Shown here in pieces: positions 34,819 to 47,016 of a stretch of DNA of 64,000 nt; positions within the stretch are counted from its first letter, which is position 1; every line of letters begins with the position of its first letter. Where the stretch lies: NCBI GenBank assembly GCA_017303715.1, contig JAFLBZ010000013.1:1-64000 (forward strand). The letters are read 5' to 3'. Origin of the DNA: Rhodothermia bacterium. GTDB taxonomy: Bacteria; Bacteroidota; Rhodothermia; Rhodothermales; UBA2364. The notes beneath the pieces were generated by a model. The model was not told the DNA's origin. It did not search any database and saw only the letters and a program-made list of their open reading frames with translations. A program made the position numbers and the translations under genes.

Positions 34819-36033
34819 ATGCACCAAAACGATCGCGTTTTTAACCGTCTGACCATTGTTGCGGCCTTGGGCTATTTTGTGGATCTCTACGACATGGCCT
34901 TGTATAACCTCGTCAAAAAAGAAAGCCTAATGGCCTTGGGCTTTGTAGGTCAGGCACTTACTGATGCCGAAATTTCGCTGTTTAGTTGGCAAAATGCGGG
35001 GATGCTCTTTGGTGGGCTTTTGTGGGGAATTGCGGGCGATAAACGTGGGCGACTTACGGTACTGTTTGGTTCCATTTTTTTGTATTCCTTAGCCAATATT
35101 GCCAATGCTTTTGTTACCGATTATTACACCTATGCGCTTTGTCGCTTGTTGGCCGGCATAGGCTTGGCGGGCGAACTGGGCGCTGGTATTACCTTGGTCT
35201 CGGAGTCTCTTACGAAAGAAAAAAGGGGATACGGAACCATGTTGGTAGTGGGCTTTGGTTTGCTTGGTGGGGTAACAGCCGCATTTTGTTCACGCTTTTT
35301 AGACTGGCAGACCAATTACCTTGTGGGCGGAAGTATGGGCCTGGTTTTGCTTTTGCTACGTATGGGTACTTTCGAGCCGAGCATGTTTTTAAGAACCAAA
35401 ATGACTACCGTAGATCGTGGCAATTTCTTTATGCTTCTGCGGCAACCCCGTCTGGCTAAATACCTTTGGTGTATTACCATTGGCTTACCCATTTGGTTTT
35501 GCTCCGGTATTCTCATTGCTTTTGCCGATAGGTTGGCATTAGGAAGTGGGGTTATGGGTGCAATTACCATTGCAAACTCGGCTGTTTTTTATAATTTCGG
35601 GGTTTCCTCTGGCGATTTTTTAAGTGGTTGGCTAAGTCAGGTGTTTAAGTCTCGAAAACGGGTTATCTTCGGTTTTCAGTTAGGTTTACTTGGCATTATT
35701 TTTGCATACCTACTTTGGCCCGGTCTCCCGCAATGGGCTTTCTACTTGTTTACATGGCTTATCGGACTGGGAGCAGGTTATTGGGCGGTTTTTGTAACCA
35801 ATGCTGCCGAGCAATTCGGGACGAATATCCGTTCAACGGTATCCAACACGGTTCCCAATTTTGTACGGGGCGCTTTGGTTCCTATGGGCTGGGCATTTGC
35901 CTTTTTATATCCCAAACTTGGCATGACCTATGCCGCCTTGGTGATTGGCGTGGCGGTGAGTCTTTTGGCCATGTTTGCTACGTTCCAAATAGAAGAAACC
36001 TTTGGCAAAGACTTGGACTATGTGGAAGAGTAG
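34819..36033 (+). CDS. Major facilitator superfamily transporter
   Basis: A 404-residue protein with about 12 spans. The loop after the second span reads GIAGDKRGRLTVLFG, the MFS signature GxxxDxxGR, and LAGIGLAGELGAGITLVSE is the conserved fifth-span region of sugar/organic acid porters. The first span carries two acidic residues (GYFVDLYDMALY), as in proton symporters. Substrate unknown. Confidence 0.9.
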   Translation: MHQNDRVFNRLTIVAALGYFVDLYDMALYNLVKKESLMALGFVGQALTDAEISLFSWQNAGMLFGGLLWGIAGDKRGRLTVLFGSIFLYSLANIANAFVTDYYTYALCRLLAGIGLAGELGAGITLVSESLTKEKRGYGTMLVVGFGLLGGVTAAFCSRFLDWQTNYLVGGSMGLVLLLLRMGTFEPSMFLRTKMTTVDRGNFFMLLRQPRLAKYLWCITIGLPIWFCSGILIAFADRLALGSGVMGAITIANSAVFYNFGVSSGDFLSGWLSQVFKSRKRVIFGFQLGLLGIIFAYLLWPGLPQWAFYLFTWLIGLGAGYWAVFVTNAAEQFGTNIRSTVSNTVPNFVRGALVPMGWAFAFLYPKLGMTYAALVIGVAVSLLAMFATFQIEETFGKDLDYVEE

Positions 36034-36221
36034 GCCTTAACCAATGGCGGAACCAAATGCGGGTTTGACCGTGAGAAGAATGGCTGTTAGGCGTATTCCA
36101 CACAAAATTGCTATGCACAGCGGGAAAAATTGCCTTACCTTTATGTTTTAGCCACATGCAGTCAATAAATCACATGCGGCTAACGCTTTAATCGGACATT
36201 ATCACCTTATCGAATAATTAT

Positions 36222-36512
36222 ATGGGTAACATTGGATCAACGGAAATCATTGTCATTGCATTGGTGATTTTCATTTTCTTTGGCGCCAAGCGCTTGCCGG
36301 AGATTGCTCGTGGACTGGGCAAAGGTATCGGAGAGTTTAAGAAAGCCACTCGTGACATTCAGAACGAGTTGAACGTTCAGGCGGATGACTACCAATACCA
36401 GCAACAACAGCAAAACTACAACCAACCACCCCAAATACAACCCCCGCAGCCCCCAACTGGCCAAACCCAGCCCCGTACCTCCTCTGCTCAAACTCCACGA
36501 GACAGTGCGTAA
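36222..36512 (+). CDS. tatA: Twin-arginine translocase subunit TatA/TatE
   Basis: A 96-residue protein: short N-terminal membrane helix (STEIIVIALVIFIFFG), the FGAKRLPEIARGLGKG hinge and amphipathic helix, and then a disordered tail very rich in Gln and Pro. TatA forms the pore of the folded-protein export system. The family hinge glycine and phenylalanine are present. No tatB or tatC is nearby. gatA follows after 46 bases. Confidence 0.93.
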   Translation: MGNIGSTEIIVIALVIFIFFGAKRLPEIARGLGKGIGEFKKATRDIQNELNVQADDYQYQQQQQNYNQPPQIQPPQPPTGQTQPRTSSAQTPRDSA

Positions 36513-36558
36513 TTTGTACTTGCACAAACGTTGATACCTATTTCAAACGAGTTTATTC

Positions 36559-38016
36559 ATGTACCGTACCTTTTCTGAAGCGCAACAAGCACTTTTGAAG
36601 GGCGAAACCAGTTGTCAAACACTGGTTTTGTCATTTTTAGATGCGATAGCCGCCCAAAATCCAACCTTAAATGCTTTTTTGTCGGTGGACGCTGAGGGTG
36701 CACTTCAACAGGCTTTGGCCATTGATGCACAAGTGGCCAAGGGCGAAGTTCCTCCATTAGCGGGTTTAGTGTTGGGGGTGAAAGACGTGATTTGCATCAA
36801 AGACCAAAAGGTGACTTGTGCTTCGCGGATGCTGGCGGATTTCACGTCCCTCTATGATGCCACCGCCATAGAGCGCCTACGGGCTGCCGGAGCCATTTTT
36901 ATTGGCAAGTTGAACTGTGACGAATTTGCGATGGGATCCTCCAACGAAAACTCGTACTTTGGCCCCGTTCGGAATCCGGTTAATCCCGCATACGTCCCCG
37001 GTGGTTCTTCGGGCGGCTCGGCGGCGGCGGTGGCTGCGGGGCTTTGCCATGCAGCCTTGGGAACCGATACAGGTGGCTCTATCCGGCAACCAGCGGCCTA
37101 TTGTGGTGTATTAGGCATCAAACCTACCTATGGTCGGGTTAGCCGCCGAGGATTGGTGGCCTATGCTTCTTCGTTCGACTCGATGGGCGTTTTTGCCCAT
37201 ACTGCCAAGGATGCCGCACGCATTTTGACGGTTATGGCGGGTCACGACGATTGGGACGCCACTTCTGCACCGGTGGAGGTTCCAAATTATGCCCAACTCC
37301 TCGATGGCTCGGTGAAAGGGCTGAAAATTGGTTTACCAACCGAATTTTTTGGCGAGGGATTGGATGCGGAAATTGAGCAGTCCATCCGCAACGAGGTAGA
37401 GCGGTTGGTGGCGCACGGGGCAACGTTAAAGCCCATTTCTTTACCAAGAACCAAGTTTGGTATTGCTACTTATTATGTTTTGACTACTGCCGAAGCCTCT
37501 TCCAATCTGGCGAGGTACGATGGCGTTCGGTATGGCTATCGTGCAGATATAAAGGCCATCCGTGCCGAAATGAAAGAACGTGGCGACGAAGCATCACTTT
37601 TGAATAGGTTATACGCCCAAACACGTACCGAAGGCTTTGGTAACGAAGTTAAACGGCGCATTATGCTGGGAACGTATGTGCTTTCCGCCGGATACTACGA
37701 TGCGTATTATGGCAAAGCCCAACAAGTCCGCAGGCTCATCCGAACAGATTTTGACCGTGCTTTTGAAGAAGTGGACGTTCTGATCACCCCGACGGCGCCA
37801 ACAACGGCCTTTAAATTGGGTTCTCAGACAGAAGACCCGCTCACCATGTATTTAAATGATATTTATACAGTAACGGCAAATTTGGCGGGGATTCCGGGCA
37901 TCTCGGTTCCTATTGGGACACATAGCAATGGGCTTCCTATTGGTTTGCAAATAATGGGCAAGCCCTTCGATGAAACTGCATTGCTAAATACGGCACACCA
38001 TATCATGGGGCGCTGA
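36559..38016 (+). CDS. gatA: Asp-tRNA(Asn)/Glu-tRNA(Gln) amidotransferase subunit A
   Basis: A 485-residue amidase of standard length. The catalytic triad parts are all visible: lysine in GVKDVICIKDQ, the cis-serine in TDTGGSIRQPA, and the nucleophile region PGGSSGGSAAAVAAGLC. Motifs DEFAMGSSNENS and YGRVSRRGLVAYASS are diagnostic for GatA over other amidases. It releases ammonia from glutamine for transamidation of misacylated tRNA. gatB and gatC are not in the window. Confidence 0.95.
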   Translation: MYRTFSEAQQALLKGETSCQTLVLSFLDAIAAQNPTLNAFLSVDAEGALQQALAIDAQVAKGEVPPLAGLVLGVKDVICIKDQKVTCASRMLADFTSLYDATAIERLRAAGAIFIGKLNCDEFAMGSSNENSYFGPVRNPVNPAYVPGGSSGGSAAAVAAGLCHAALGTDTGGSIRQPAAYCGVLGIKPTYGRVSRRGLVAYASSFDSMGVFAHTAKDAARILTVMAGHDDWDATSAPVEVPNYAQLLDGSVKGLKIGLPTEFFGEGLDAEIEQSIRNEVERLVAHGATLKPISLPRTKFGIATYYVLTTAEASSNLARYDGVRYGYRADIKAIRAEMKERGDEASLLNRLYAQTRTEGFGNEVKRRIMLGTYVLSAGYYDAYYGKAQQVRRLIRTDFDRAFEEVDVLITPTAPTTAFKLGSQTEDPLTMYLNDIYTVTANLAGIPGISVPIGTHSNGLPIGLQIMGKPFDETALLNTAHHIMGR

Positions 38017-38354
38017 TGGCTTCGGTGGTCGCAAAAACAAAAGGCATAGGATACGCAAGCTGAACATTTCCATTGCAGAATAGAACATGCATCCGGTTTT
38101 TGTGCTGGGTGCTTTTTTATTGCGGATTGTCCACTGCCGTAAACGGTCTGTACGATTTCGAGTACAGCGTGTGCACAAAATCCAAAGAGGCTAAATTTTT
38201 TAATGGTGTAGATAACACGTTATGAATAAAGGACTAAAGTCTGTTTGGTCCAAAAATAGTTTAGCATTGGCACTGTGCTTGCAAAACAAGTCCAATAAGC
38301 GGGAATATTACCGTTTGATCCACTGAAAATAATCATCACCTAAAAAATAAGATC
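38017..38354. other. Intergenic region
   Basis: Apart from the terminator at 38089-38118 I see no gene or repeat. The second half, upstream of the beta-barrel gene, should contain its promoter, but no box is convincing. Confidence 0.5.
38089..38118 (+). terminator. Intrinsic terminator after gatA
   Basis: GCATCC (38089-38094) pairs with GGGTGC (38107-38112, one G-T pair), followed by six T's. Confidence 0.7.
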
Positions 38355-38942
38355 ATGAAAAAAGTAATTCTCCTCCTCGCCTTAACTTTTGCACCCTTTA
38401 CCCTTTTTGCGCAAGGGAAAGTTTACTTGGGCGGCGGTCTTTCACTAAATCAAGCTCCCAATTCGTTTAAAGACCAATATAAAAACGGCTTTAATTTTGA
38501 GGCAGCTTATGGTTATCCCATTACCGAAAATGTGGAAATTCTGGCAAAAGGCCAACTCCATTCCTTTAATCCAGATGCGGCAGGATTTGATACTGCTGTC
38601 TTGAGCGCAAAGGTAGAAGGCGGTGTGTTTTCTGATGTCAATGTTGGTGCTGGTCTCAAGTTGAACTTTGGTGCTGGCAACATCAAGCCCTACGTTTTTG
38701 CGACAGGTGGTTTTCATAGCCTTGAAACGACCGAAATGAAACTTACATTAAGCAGTTTAACCACCATTCCCAAGAAAACCGAGAACACCTTTGGTGTAAA
38801 TGCTGGTGTGGGTATAGAAGTGGGTTTTGGAGGTGCAGCAGCTCTTTTCGTAGAACCTTCCTATACCATGCTCTTTAATGATGCCAAGACCAAATTCATC
38901 CCGATAAAAGTGGGATTGGCCTATAGCCTCATGAAACGATAA
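38355..38942 (+). CDS. Outer membrane beta-barrel protein
   Basis: A 195-residue protein with a signal peptide (cut near LFAQ, 21) and alternating strands of 8-stranded barrel type: KVYLGGGLSLNQ, FNFEAAYGYPI, VNVGAGLKLNFG, VNAGVGIEVGFGG and the C-terminal IPIKVGLAYSLMKR. The end lacks the classical terminal aromatic. It is a small porin-like or OmpA-barrel-like protein with unknown ligand. Confidence 0.8.
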   Translation: MKKVILLLALTFAPFTLFAQGKVYLGGGLSLNQAPNSFKDQYKNGFNFEAAYGYPITENVEILAKGQLHSFNPDAAGFDTAVLSAKVEGGVFSDVNVGAGLKLNFGAGNIKPYVFATGGFHSLETTEMKLTLSSLTTIPKKTENTFGVNAGVGIEVGFGGAAALFVEPSYTMLFNDAKTKFIPIKVGLAYSLMKR

Positions 38943-39026
38943 TCTCCGCAGTTATCAACAACTTCACATCAAAATTCCGCCGATATCGCATTTTCCGCCG
39001 ATACACATAGAGGGCCAAGCCCATCC

Positions 39027-39065
39027 CAAACCGCTTCAGAAAGAGGCGGTTTTTTATTTTTTTGG
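39027..39065. terminator. Terminator between the beta-barrel and NUDIX genes
   Basis: CCGCTTC pairs with GAGGCGG (one T-G pair) around an AGAAA loop, followed by two T-rich runs. On the other strand AAA precedes it, so it may serve both convergent genes. Confidence 0.75.
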
Positions 39066-39701
39066 CTCGAACAGGGCCAGAAATTCGCCGAGCATCATCG
39101 CCGTGCCGCCCCAAATGGTATGGCCTTCTGCTTGAAAAGATGGCATGTGGATGACCTCGCCATTGCGGTGCCAAGGCTGGCTTTTGCGGTTCTCGGGCCG
39201 CATAAGGTGGGCAAGAGGCACTTCGAGTACTTTTTCCACTTCCGATACTTGCGGTACAAAAAGGGGTTTGGCCGCATGTTGCATCACAAATGGTTGCACC
39301 AAGAAATTTGAGGGCGGGATGTAGAGTTCGGATAGCTTCCCGATCATGCGGAGTTCCGAGGCAACAATGCCTACCTCTTCTTCGGCCTCGCGAAGTGCGG
39401 CATTTTCAGGGGTTTCGTGAGGTTCTATTTTTCCGCCGGGGAAGGAGACCTGTCCCGCATGGTCTTTCAGATCGGAGCGGCGAAGCGTCAAGACCATATG
39501 TGTTGTACCGTTTTTGGGGAAGAGAATGAGGGCAACCGCCGCATGTCTTGGGGGCTTCCCATTTTGCGCACGGGCTACACGTAGCGCTTCTTCGACCAAG
39601 GTTTTGCGGTAGGGTGGAGCCATCTTGGCCTGTGCCTCGAAGCCGGGCAAGGGTTCTTGAAGACGGTTTACTAAAAAAGCAATGGTAGATTCGTAGTGCA
39701 T
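39054..39701 (-). CDS. NUDIX hydrolase, CoA pyrophosphatase-like
   Basis: About 215 residues from the ATG at 39701 (MHYESTIAFLVNRL). The Nudix box GKIEPHETPENAALREAEEE continues into VG, matching GX5EX7REUXEEXGU. The preceding RRSDLKDHAGQVSFPGG is the UPF0035 signature that marks the CoA-diphosphatase (NudL) subgroup. It would cleave CoA or its derivatives to phosphopantetheine and 3',5'-ADP. Confidence 0.88.
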   Translation of the reverse strand: MHYESTIAFLVNRLQEPLPGFEAQAKMAPPYRKTLVEEALRVARAQNGKPPRHAAVALILFPKNGTTHMVLTLRRSDLKDHAGQVSFPGGKIEPHETPENAALREAEEEVGIVASELRMIGKLSELYIPPSNFLVQPFVMQHAAKPLFVPQVSEVEKVLEVPLAHLMRPENRKSQPWHRNGEVIHMPSFQAEGHTIWGGTAMMLGEFLALFEPKK

Positions 39702-39902
39702 GAGGGCGAGGTAAGTGGGCACGGAGACGAAGATAACGCACGTTGCTCTAAATAGGTTCTGTGGCAAAAGCCTTTACATCCTACAAAAAAGGCATTTAGA
39801 GGATGAATAATAGGGCTATCTGGTAGAAATGAACAAACATTTTTTTCTTCGCGTGTACGTGCTTAACTTGTTTGGAAATTCACCCCAGACCTCCCATTCT
39901 TC

Positions 39903-42900
39903 ATGAAAACGTTTTTCCTTTTCCCGCGTCTTGTCGTTTTTTTTCTTTTTGCCTTGCTGCTGCTTGCACCATCTTGCGACCGTCAGCGGAGTGAAACGCG
40001 GATATTGGTCTTTACCAAAACCCTCGGATATCGTCATCCGTCCATTACCAATGGCATTGAAGCCATTAAGAAATTAGGGCAGAAATACAAGGTAGCAGTG
40101 GATACCACCGAAAATGCAGCCCGTTTCAATGAGGAAAACCTCAAGCGGTATAGTGCAGTTGTCTTCCTGAGTACCACTGGAGATGTTTTGAACCATGTGC
40201 AACAGGCAGATTTTGAGCGCTACATCCAAGCGGGCGGCGGTTATGTGGGCGTCCATGCCGCAACGGATACCGAGTACAAATGGCCTTGGTACAACCACTT
40301 GGCTGGGGCTTATTTCGAGCGCCATCCGGCCATTCAAGAAGCAAAGTTACACGTCCGTGAACCCAATCATCCCGCTACGGAGGGTTTGCCAAATCCGTGG
40401 GTTCGTAAGGATGAATGGTACGATTTTAAGCCTGGTTCACTTGATTCTACTCTTAAGATTTTATTAGACTTAGATGAAAAAACGTACCAAGGTGGCGGGA
40501 TGGGGGATAAACACCCTATTGCTTGGTATCACGAATACGACGGTGGACGGGCGTTTTATACAGCGCTTGGCCATACAGAGGAAAGCTATACGGAGCCGTT
40601 GTTCCTAAAACACCTCTTGGGCGGAATCCGATATGCCATTGGTGAGAATTTAGAATTGGACTATGGTAAAGCCCGCACGCAGCGCGTCCCAGAACCCTCT
40701 CGTTTTTCGAGAACGGTACTTTCAGAAGTGTTTTTTGAACCAATGGCGATGGAGGTTTTTCCAGATGGCGATGTGGTGTTGATCGAACGCAGTGGCGCAC
40801 TAAAAAAATATGATGCCCAAACCCAGAGTACCAAGATTTTGGACAGTCTGAAGGTGAATTACAAATTGGAAGATGGCTTGCTTGGATTTGTCCGTGATCC
40901 GAATTATGCTGAAAATAATTGGATTTACCTATTTTATTCTCCACCCGGCGATAGCTCCGCGCAACGTGTTTCTCGCTTTGTCCTCAAAGACGACAAGTTG
41001 GACAAGGCATCCGAGAAAGTGGTTATCGAGATTCCCGTACAGCGAAAGGAATGTTGCCACTCGGCAGGATACCTTAATTTTGACGACGTTGGAAACCTCT
41101 TTATCTCGGTTGGGGACAATACCAATCCTTTTTTCTCGGACGGTTATGCCCCCATAGATGGGCAACCCGGACGATCAGCATTTGACGCCCGTCATACCTC
41201 CTCTAATGCGAATGATCTACGCGGTAAAATCTTACGAATTAAACCGGAGCCAAACGGCTCTTACAGTATTCCAGAAGGCAATTTATTCCCAAAAGGCACT
41301 GCCGGAACCCGTCCAGAAATCTATGTCATGGGTTGCCGAAATCCCTTCCGCCATGCGTGGGATCCAAAACGAAAATACTTGTATTGGGGCGATGTTGGGC
41401 CGGACGCCGTTCGCGACAGCACCGGACGCGGGCCACGAGGCCACGATGAGGTGAACCAAGCCAAAAAGCCGGGCTACTTTGGTTGGCCACTCTTTAACGC
41501 CAACAATAAGCCGTATAACGCTTACGACTTTGCCACGAAAACCTCTGGGGAACCTTTTAATCCAGATGCCCCGATCAACAATTCTCCCTTTAATACAGGC
41601 ATCCAAAATTTGCCACCTGCTCAAAAAGCATTTATTTGGTATCCATATTGGAATGGGGAAGATTTTCCGTTGATGGGCTTTGGAGGCAGAACCGCAATGG
41701 TGGCCCCATTTTATGACTCGTCGCGCTATAAAAATTCGGATGTCGCCCTGCCAGATTATTTCGACAACAAAGTCATGACCTATGAATGGATGCGCGGGAA
41801 GTTTTATTTGGCAGAATTGGACGAAAAAGGCGATTATTATGAAATGGAACCCGTTTTTGACCAATTTGAGTTCGCAAACCCGATTGATACAGAATGGGGG
41901 CCAGACGGAACCTTGTATGTCTTGGAATATGGAAAAAGTTGGAACACTGAGAACTTGGATGCTCGAATCGTCAAAATCGGTTATAATGCCGGCAACCGCG
42001 CACCCATAGCCTCCATTACTGCTGATAAAACGACGGGCGCTCTTCCGCTCACCGTAAACTTCTCTGGCAAAACCTCGATGGATTATGACAAAGAGGACGT
42101 TTTGTCCTATAAATGGACGTTCCCAGATGGCTCCTCCAAATCCGACAAGGACGCTTCTTTCACTTTTGAAAAAGCGGGTGTCTATACGGTAAACTTGGAC
42201 GTAACAGATGCCGAGGGCGGAAAATCCTCCACCAAGATCGAAATTTTGGCCGGTAACGAAGCACCAGTCCTCTCTTGGAACGTAGAAAACCGGACGTTCT
42301 ATTGGGATAATCAGTCTATATCCTACCAAGTTTCTGTAACGGATCGCGAGGATGGCGCGGTAAATCCCGAATTGGTTTCCATCAACAAAACGTTTGTACC
42401 GATGGGCTTTGACCTCACGACCGTTGGGCAAGGACACCAACAACAAAAAGAATTGGTATCTGCCGTACAGTTGATCGAGAAATCGGACTGTTCGTCTTGT
42501 CATAAAACACAAGAAGCGGCGGTTGGCCCCTCGTTTATCCAAGTTTCGGAACGGTATAAAACGGGCAAAAACATACAACAATACCTTGTACGGAAAATCC
42601 AAACGGGCGGACGGGGCGTGTGGGGGCAACAGCAAATGCCCGCTCATCCGGGTCTGACGGCCTCCGAAGCCGGACGTATTGCGGACTACATTCTGTCCCT
42701 TGCCCAAAAAGAAAAGCCCATTCCGCTTCAAGGCCAGTTACCACTGACCGAACACAAGGCACAAAATGCGCCGAATGGGACTTACCACTTCCGGGCAGCT
42801 TATTCCGATAAAGGGGCACAAGGGGCGCGTCCATTAACCAGCGGTGCGGATTTGGTTCTGCGCCCAGCAACCATCCAAGCCGAACACTATACCCGCATGG

Positions 42901-43217
42901 ATCCCAACATTCGCTTAGAAGAACGTGGGGGTAAATACTGGTTGGGCAATATCCGAGATCGCGCATTTTTGATGTACGACAAATTAGACCTGACCAATAT
43001 CAGAAAATTGGTTTTGGGATTGGTCGGGAAAGGAACCGGAAACGTGGAATTGCGGGTAGGCGGTATTAATGGGGCTGTTGTCGGGAGTACAGACCTTGCC
43101 ACTTCGCAAGAAATCTCCTTACAAACAAATGGAGTGCAAGAAGTTTGGTTGGTCTATCGCAATCCGGCAGACGGGAATGCACAAATCGCCTTAGATTGGA
43201 TTCGCTTCGAGCGATGA
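39903..43217 (+). CDS. ThuA / glucose-sorbosone dehydrogenase / PKD / cytochrome c multidomain lipoprotein
   Basis: A 1104-residue lipoprotein (lipobox around LLAPSC, residue 25). Order: ThuA-like glutamine-amidotransferase-fold domain about 33-245 (VFTKTLGYRHPSI, GGGYVGVHAATDTEY, DGGRAFYTALGHTEESY); a six-bladed sugar dehydrogenase propeller about 265-695 (EDGLLGFVRDPNY, HSAGYLNFDD, GCRNPFRHAWD, TEWGPDGTLYVLEYG); a PKD domain about 705-790; a cytochrome c domain with haem motif CSSCH at 863-867 and distal Met near 912 (QQQMPAHPGL); and a C-terminal CBM6-like beta domain. It probably oxidises a sugar at the cell surface and passes electrons to its own haem. The glycosidase genes that follow suggest linked use of glycans. 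Confidence 0.88.
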   Translation: MKTFFLFPRLVVFFLFALLLLAPSCDRQRSETRILVFTKTLGYRHPSITNGIEAIKKLGQKYKVAVDTTENAARFNEENLKRYSAVVFLSTTGDVLNHVQQADFERYIQAGGGYVGVHAATDTEYKWPWYNHLAGAYFERHPAIQEAKLHVREPNHPATEGLPNPWVRKDEWYDFKPGSLDSTLKILLDLDEKTYQGGGMGDKHPIAWYHEYDGGRAFYTALGHTEESYTEPLFLKHLLGGIRYAIGENLELDYGKARTQRVPEPSRFSRTVLSEVFFEPMAMEVFPDGDVVLIERSGALKKYDAQTQSTKILDSLKVNYKLEDGLLGFVRDPNYAENNWIYLFYSPPGDSSAQRVSRFVLKDDKLDKASEKVVIEIPVQRKECCHSAGYLNFDDVGNLFISVGDNTNPFFSDGYAPIDGQPGRSAFDARHTSSNANDLRGKILRIKPEPNGSYSIPEGNLFPKGTAGTRPEIYVMGCRNPFRHAWDPKRKYLYWGDVGPDAVRDSTGRGPRGHDEVNQAKKPGYFGWPLFNANNKPYNAYDFATKTSGEPFNPDAPINNSPFNTGIQNLPPAQKAFIWYPYWNGEDFPLMGFGGRTAMVAPFYDSSRYKNSDVALPDYFDNKVMTYEWMRGKFYLAELDEKGDYYEMEPVFDQFEFANPIDTEWGPDGTLYVLEYGKSWNTENLDARIVKIGYNAGNRAPIASITADKTTGALPLTVNFSGKTSMDYDKEDVLSYKWTFPDGSSKSDKDASFTFEKAGVYTVNLDVTDAEGGKSSTKIEILAGNEAPVLSWNVENRTFYWDNQSISYQVSVTDREDGAVNPELVSINKTFVPMGFDLTTVGQGHQQQKELVSAVQLIEKSDCSSCHKTQEAAVGPSFIQVSERYKTGKNIQQYLVRKIQTGGRGVWGQQQMPAHPGLTASEAGRIADYILSLAQKEKPIPLQGQLPLTEHKAQNAPNGTYHFRAAYSDKGAQGARPLTSGADLVLRPATIQAEHYTRMDPNIRLEERGGKYWLGNIRDRAFLMYDKLDLTNIRKLVLGLVGKGTGNVELRVGGINGAVVGSTDLATSQEISLQTNGVQEVWLVYRNPADGNAQIALDWIRFER

Positions 43218-43268
43218 GGAAACCGATATTCCGGCCATTCATTCAATGAACAAACAAAATTAACGTTT

Positions 43269-43466
43269 ATGGAAGCCCTGAAGATTCCTCAAGACTTGGT
43301 TGCCGAAGTTATTAACGGAAAGCCTGATTATTACAAGGGTTATCGTGGGGTATTGGATGGGCAAAAACGTACAGAAGGTCTGATGGGAAGCAGTTATTTA
43401 TAGGCTCGGATTATTTCGCGTTTGTTGCATTTTTTGTGGCGCTGGGTTGTTCGTTGGGAACGGGTT
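43269..43466 (+). pseudogene. Uma2 family (DUF820) nuclease-like gene, truncated
   Basis: From the ATG at 43269 the frame reads 44 codons, including VAEVINGKPDYYKGYRGVL and GLMGSSYL, the N-terminal pattern of Uma2 proteins. A TAG at 43401 stands where the family has a CAG-type glutamine (SSYLQ). The same frame then continues with ARIISRLLHFLW before it meets a dispersed repeat at 43467. No further Uma2 part is found. The gene is dead by an amber stop and loss of its 3' part. Confidence 0.65.
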
Positions 43467-43599
43467 TCTACGAAGATGTCGCCCGCTGGGGCTGTGACCG
43501 GATTGGTCATGGCTAAAGCCGAAGGTGTTATCCGTTGCACGCAACCCCACGCTGAAGCATGGGATTAATATGATGCCGGAGAGCATGTGGCAACGTCGC
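43467..43599 (-). repeat. Dispersed repeat cluster: hairpin unit plus 93-bp repeat copy B
   Basis: 43467 starts with TTTCTACGAAGATG and a GCCCGCTGGGGC hairpin, the head of the repeats at 3393-3540. 43507-43599 is the reverse-complement copy of 32251-32343 (about 76 percent identical, no gaps). It includes the small hairpin CCCACGCTGAAGCATGGG. The cluster replaces the 3' part of the Uma2 gene. The rest of the gap up to the beta-galactosidase stop holds nothing recognisable. Confidence 0.65.
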
Positions 43600-43676
43600 C
43601 CAATTTTTCGGAAAAGGTATGGATGCAAGGTTTGGCATATAATTTGGCGATGATTAAACTAACCCGCAGGCAACGT

Positions 43677-46922
<3,246 letters not shown>

Positions 46923-47016
46923 CTAAGGTATAAAAAGAAGCCAAAAGTTTGAAGGACAACAGATCTAAAAACGTTCCCTTAGCACCCAGTCCGGATCGGA
47001 TTCATGGGAATACGCC

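Noticed and set aside
36034-36100. GGCCTTAACC ... GTTAGGCG, resembling attC ends
   Set aside because: The inner parts (CAATGGCGG and AATGGCTG) are direct-like, not complementary, so no attC stem can form.
41283-42731. 482-codon ORF antisense to the ThuA/dehydrogenase gene
   Set aside because: Shadow frame of a clear gene; composition is biased as expected for an antisense frame and no motif is present.
43605-43676. Possible remaining Uma2 3' part
   Set aside because: No frame shows family residues; left unassigned.
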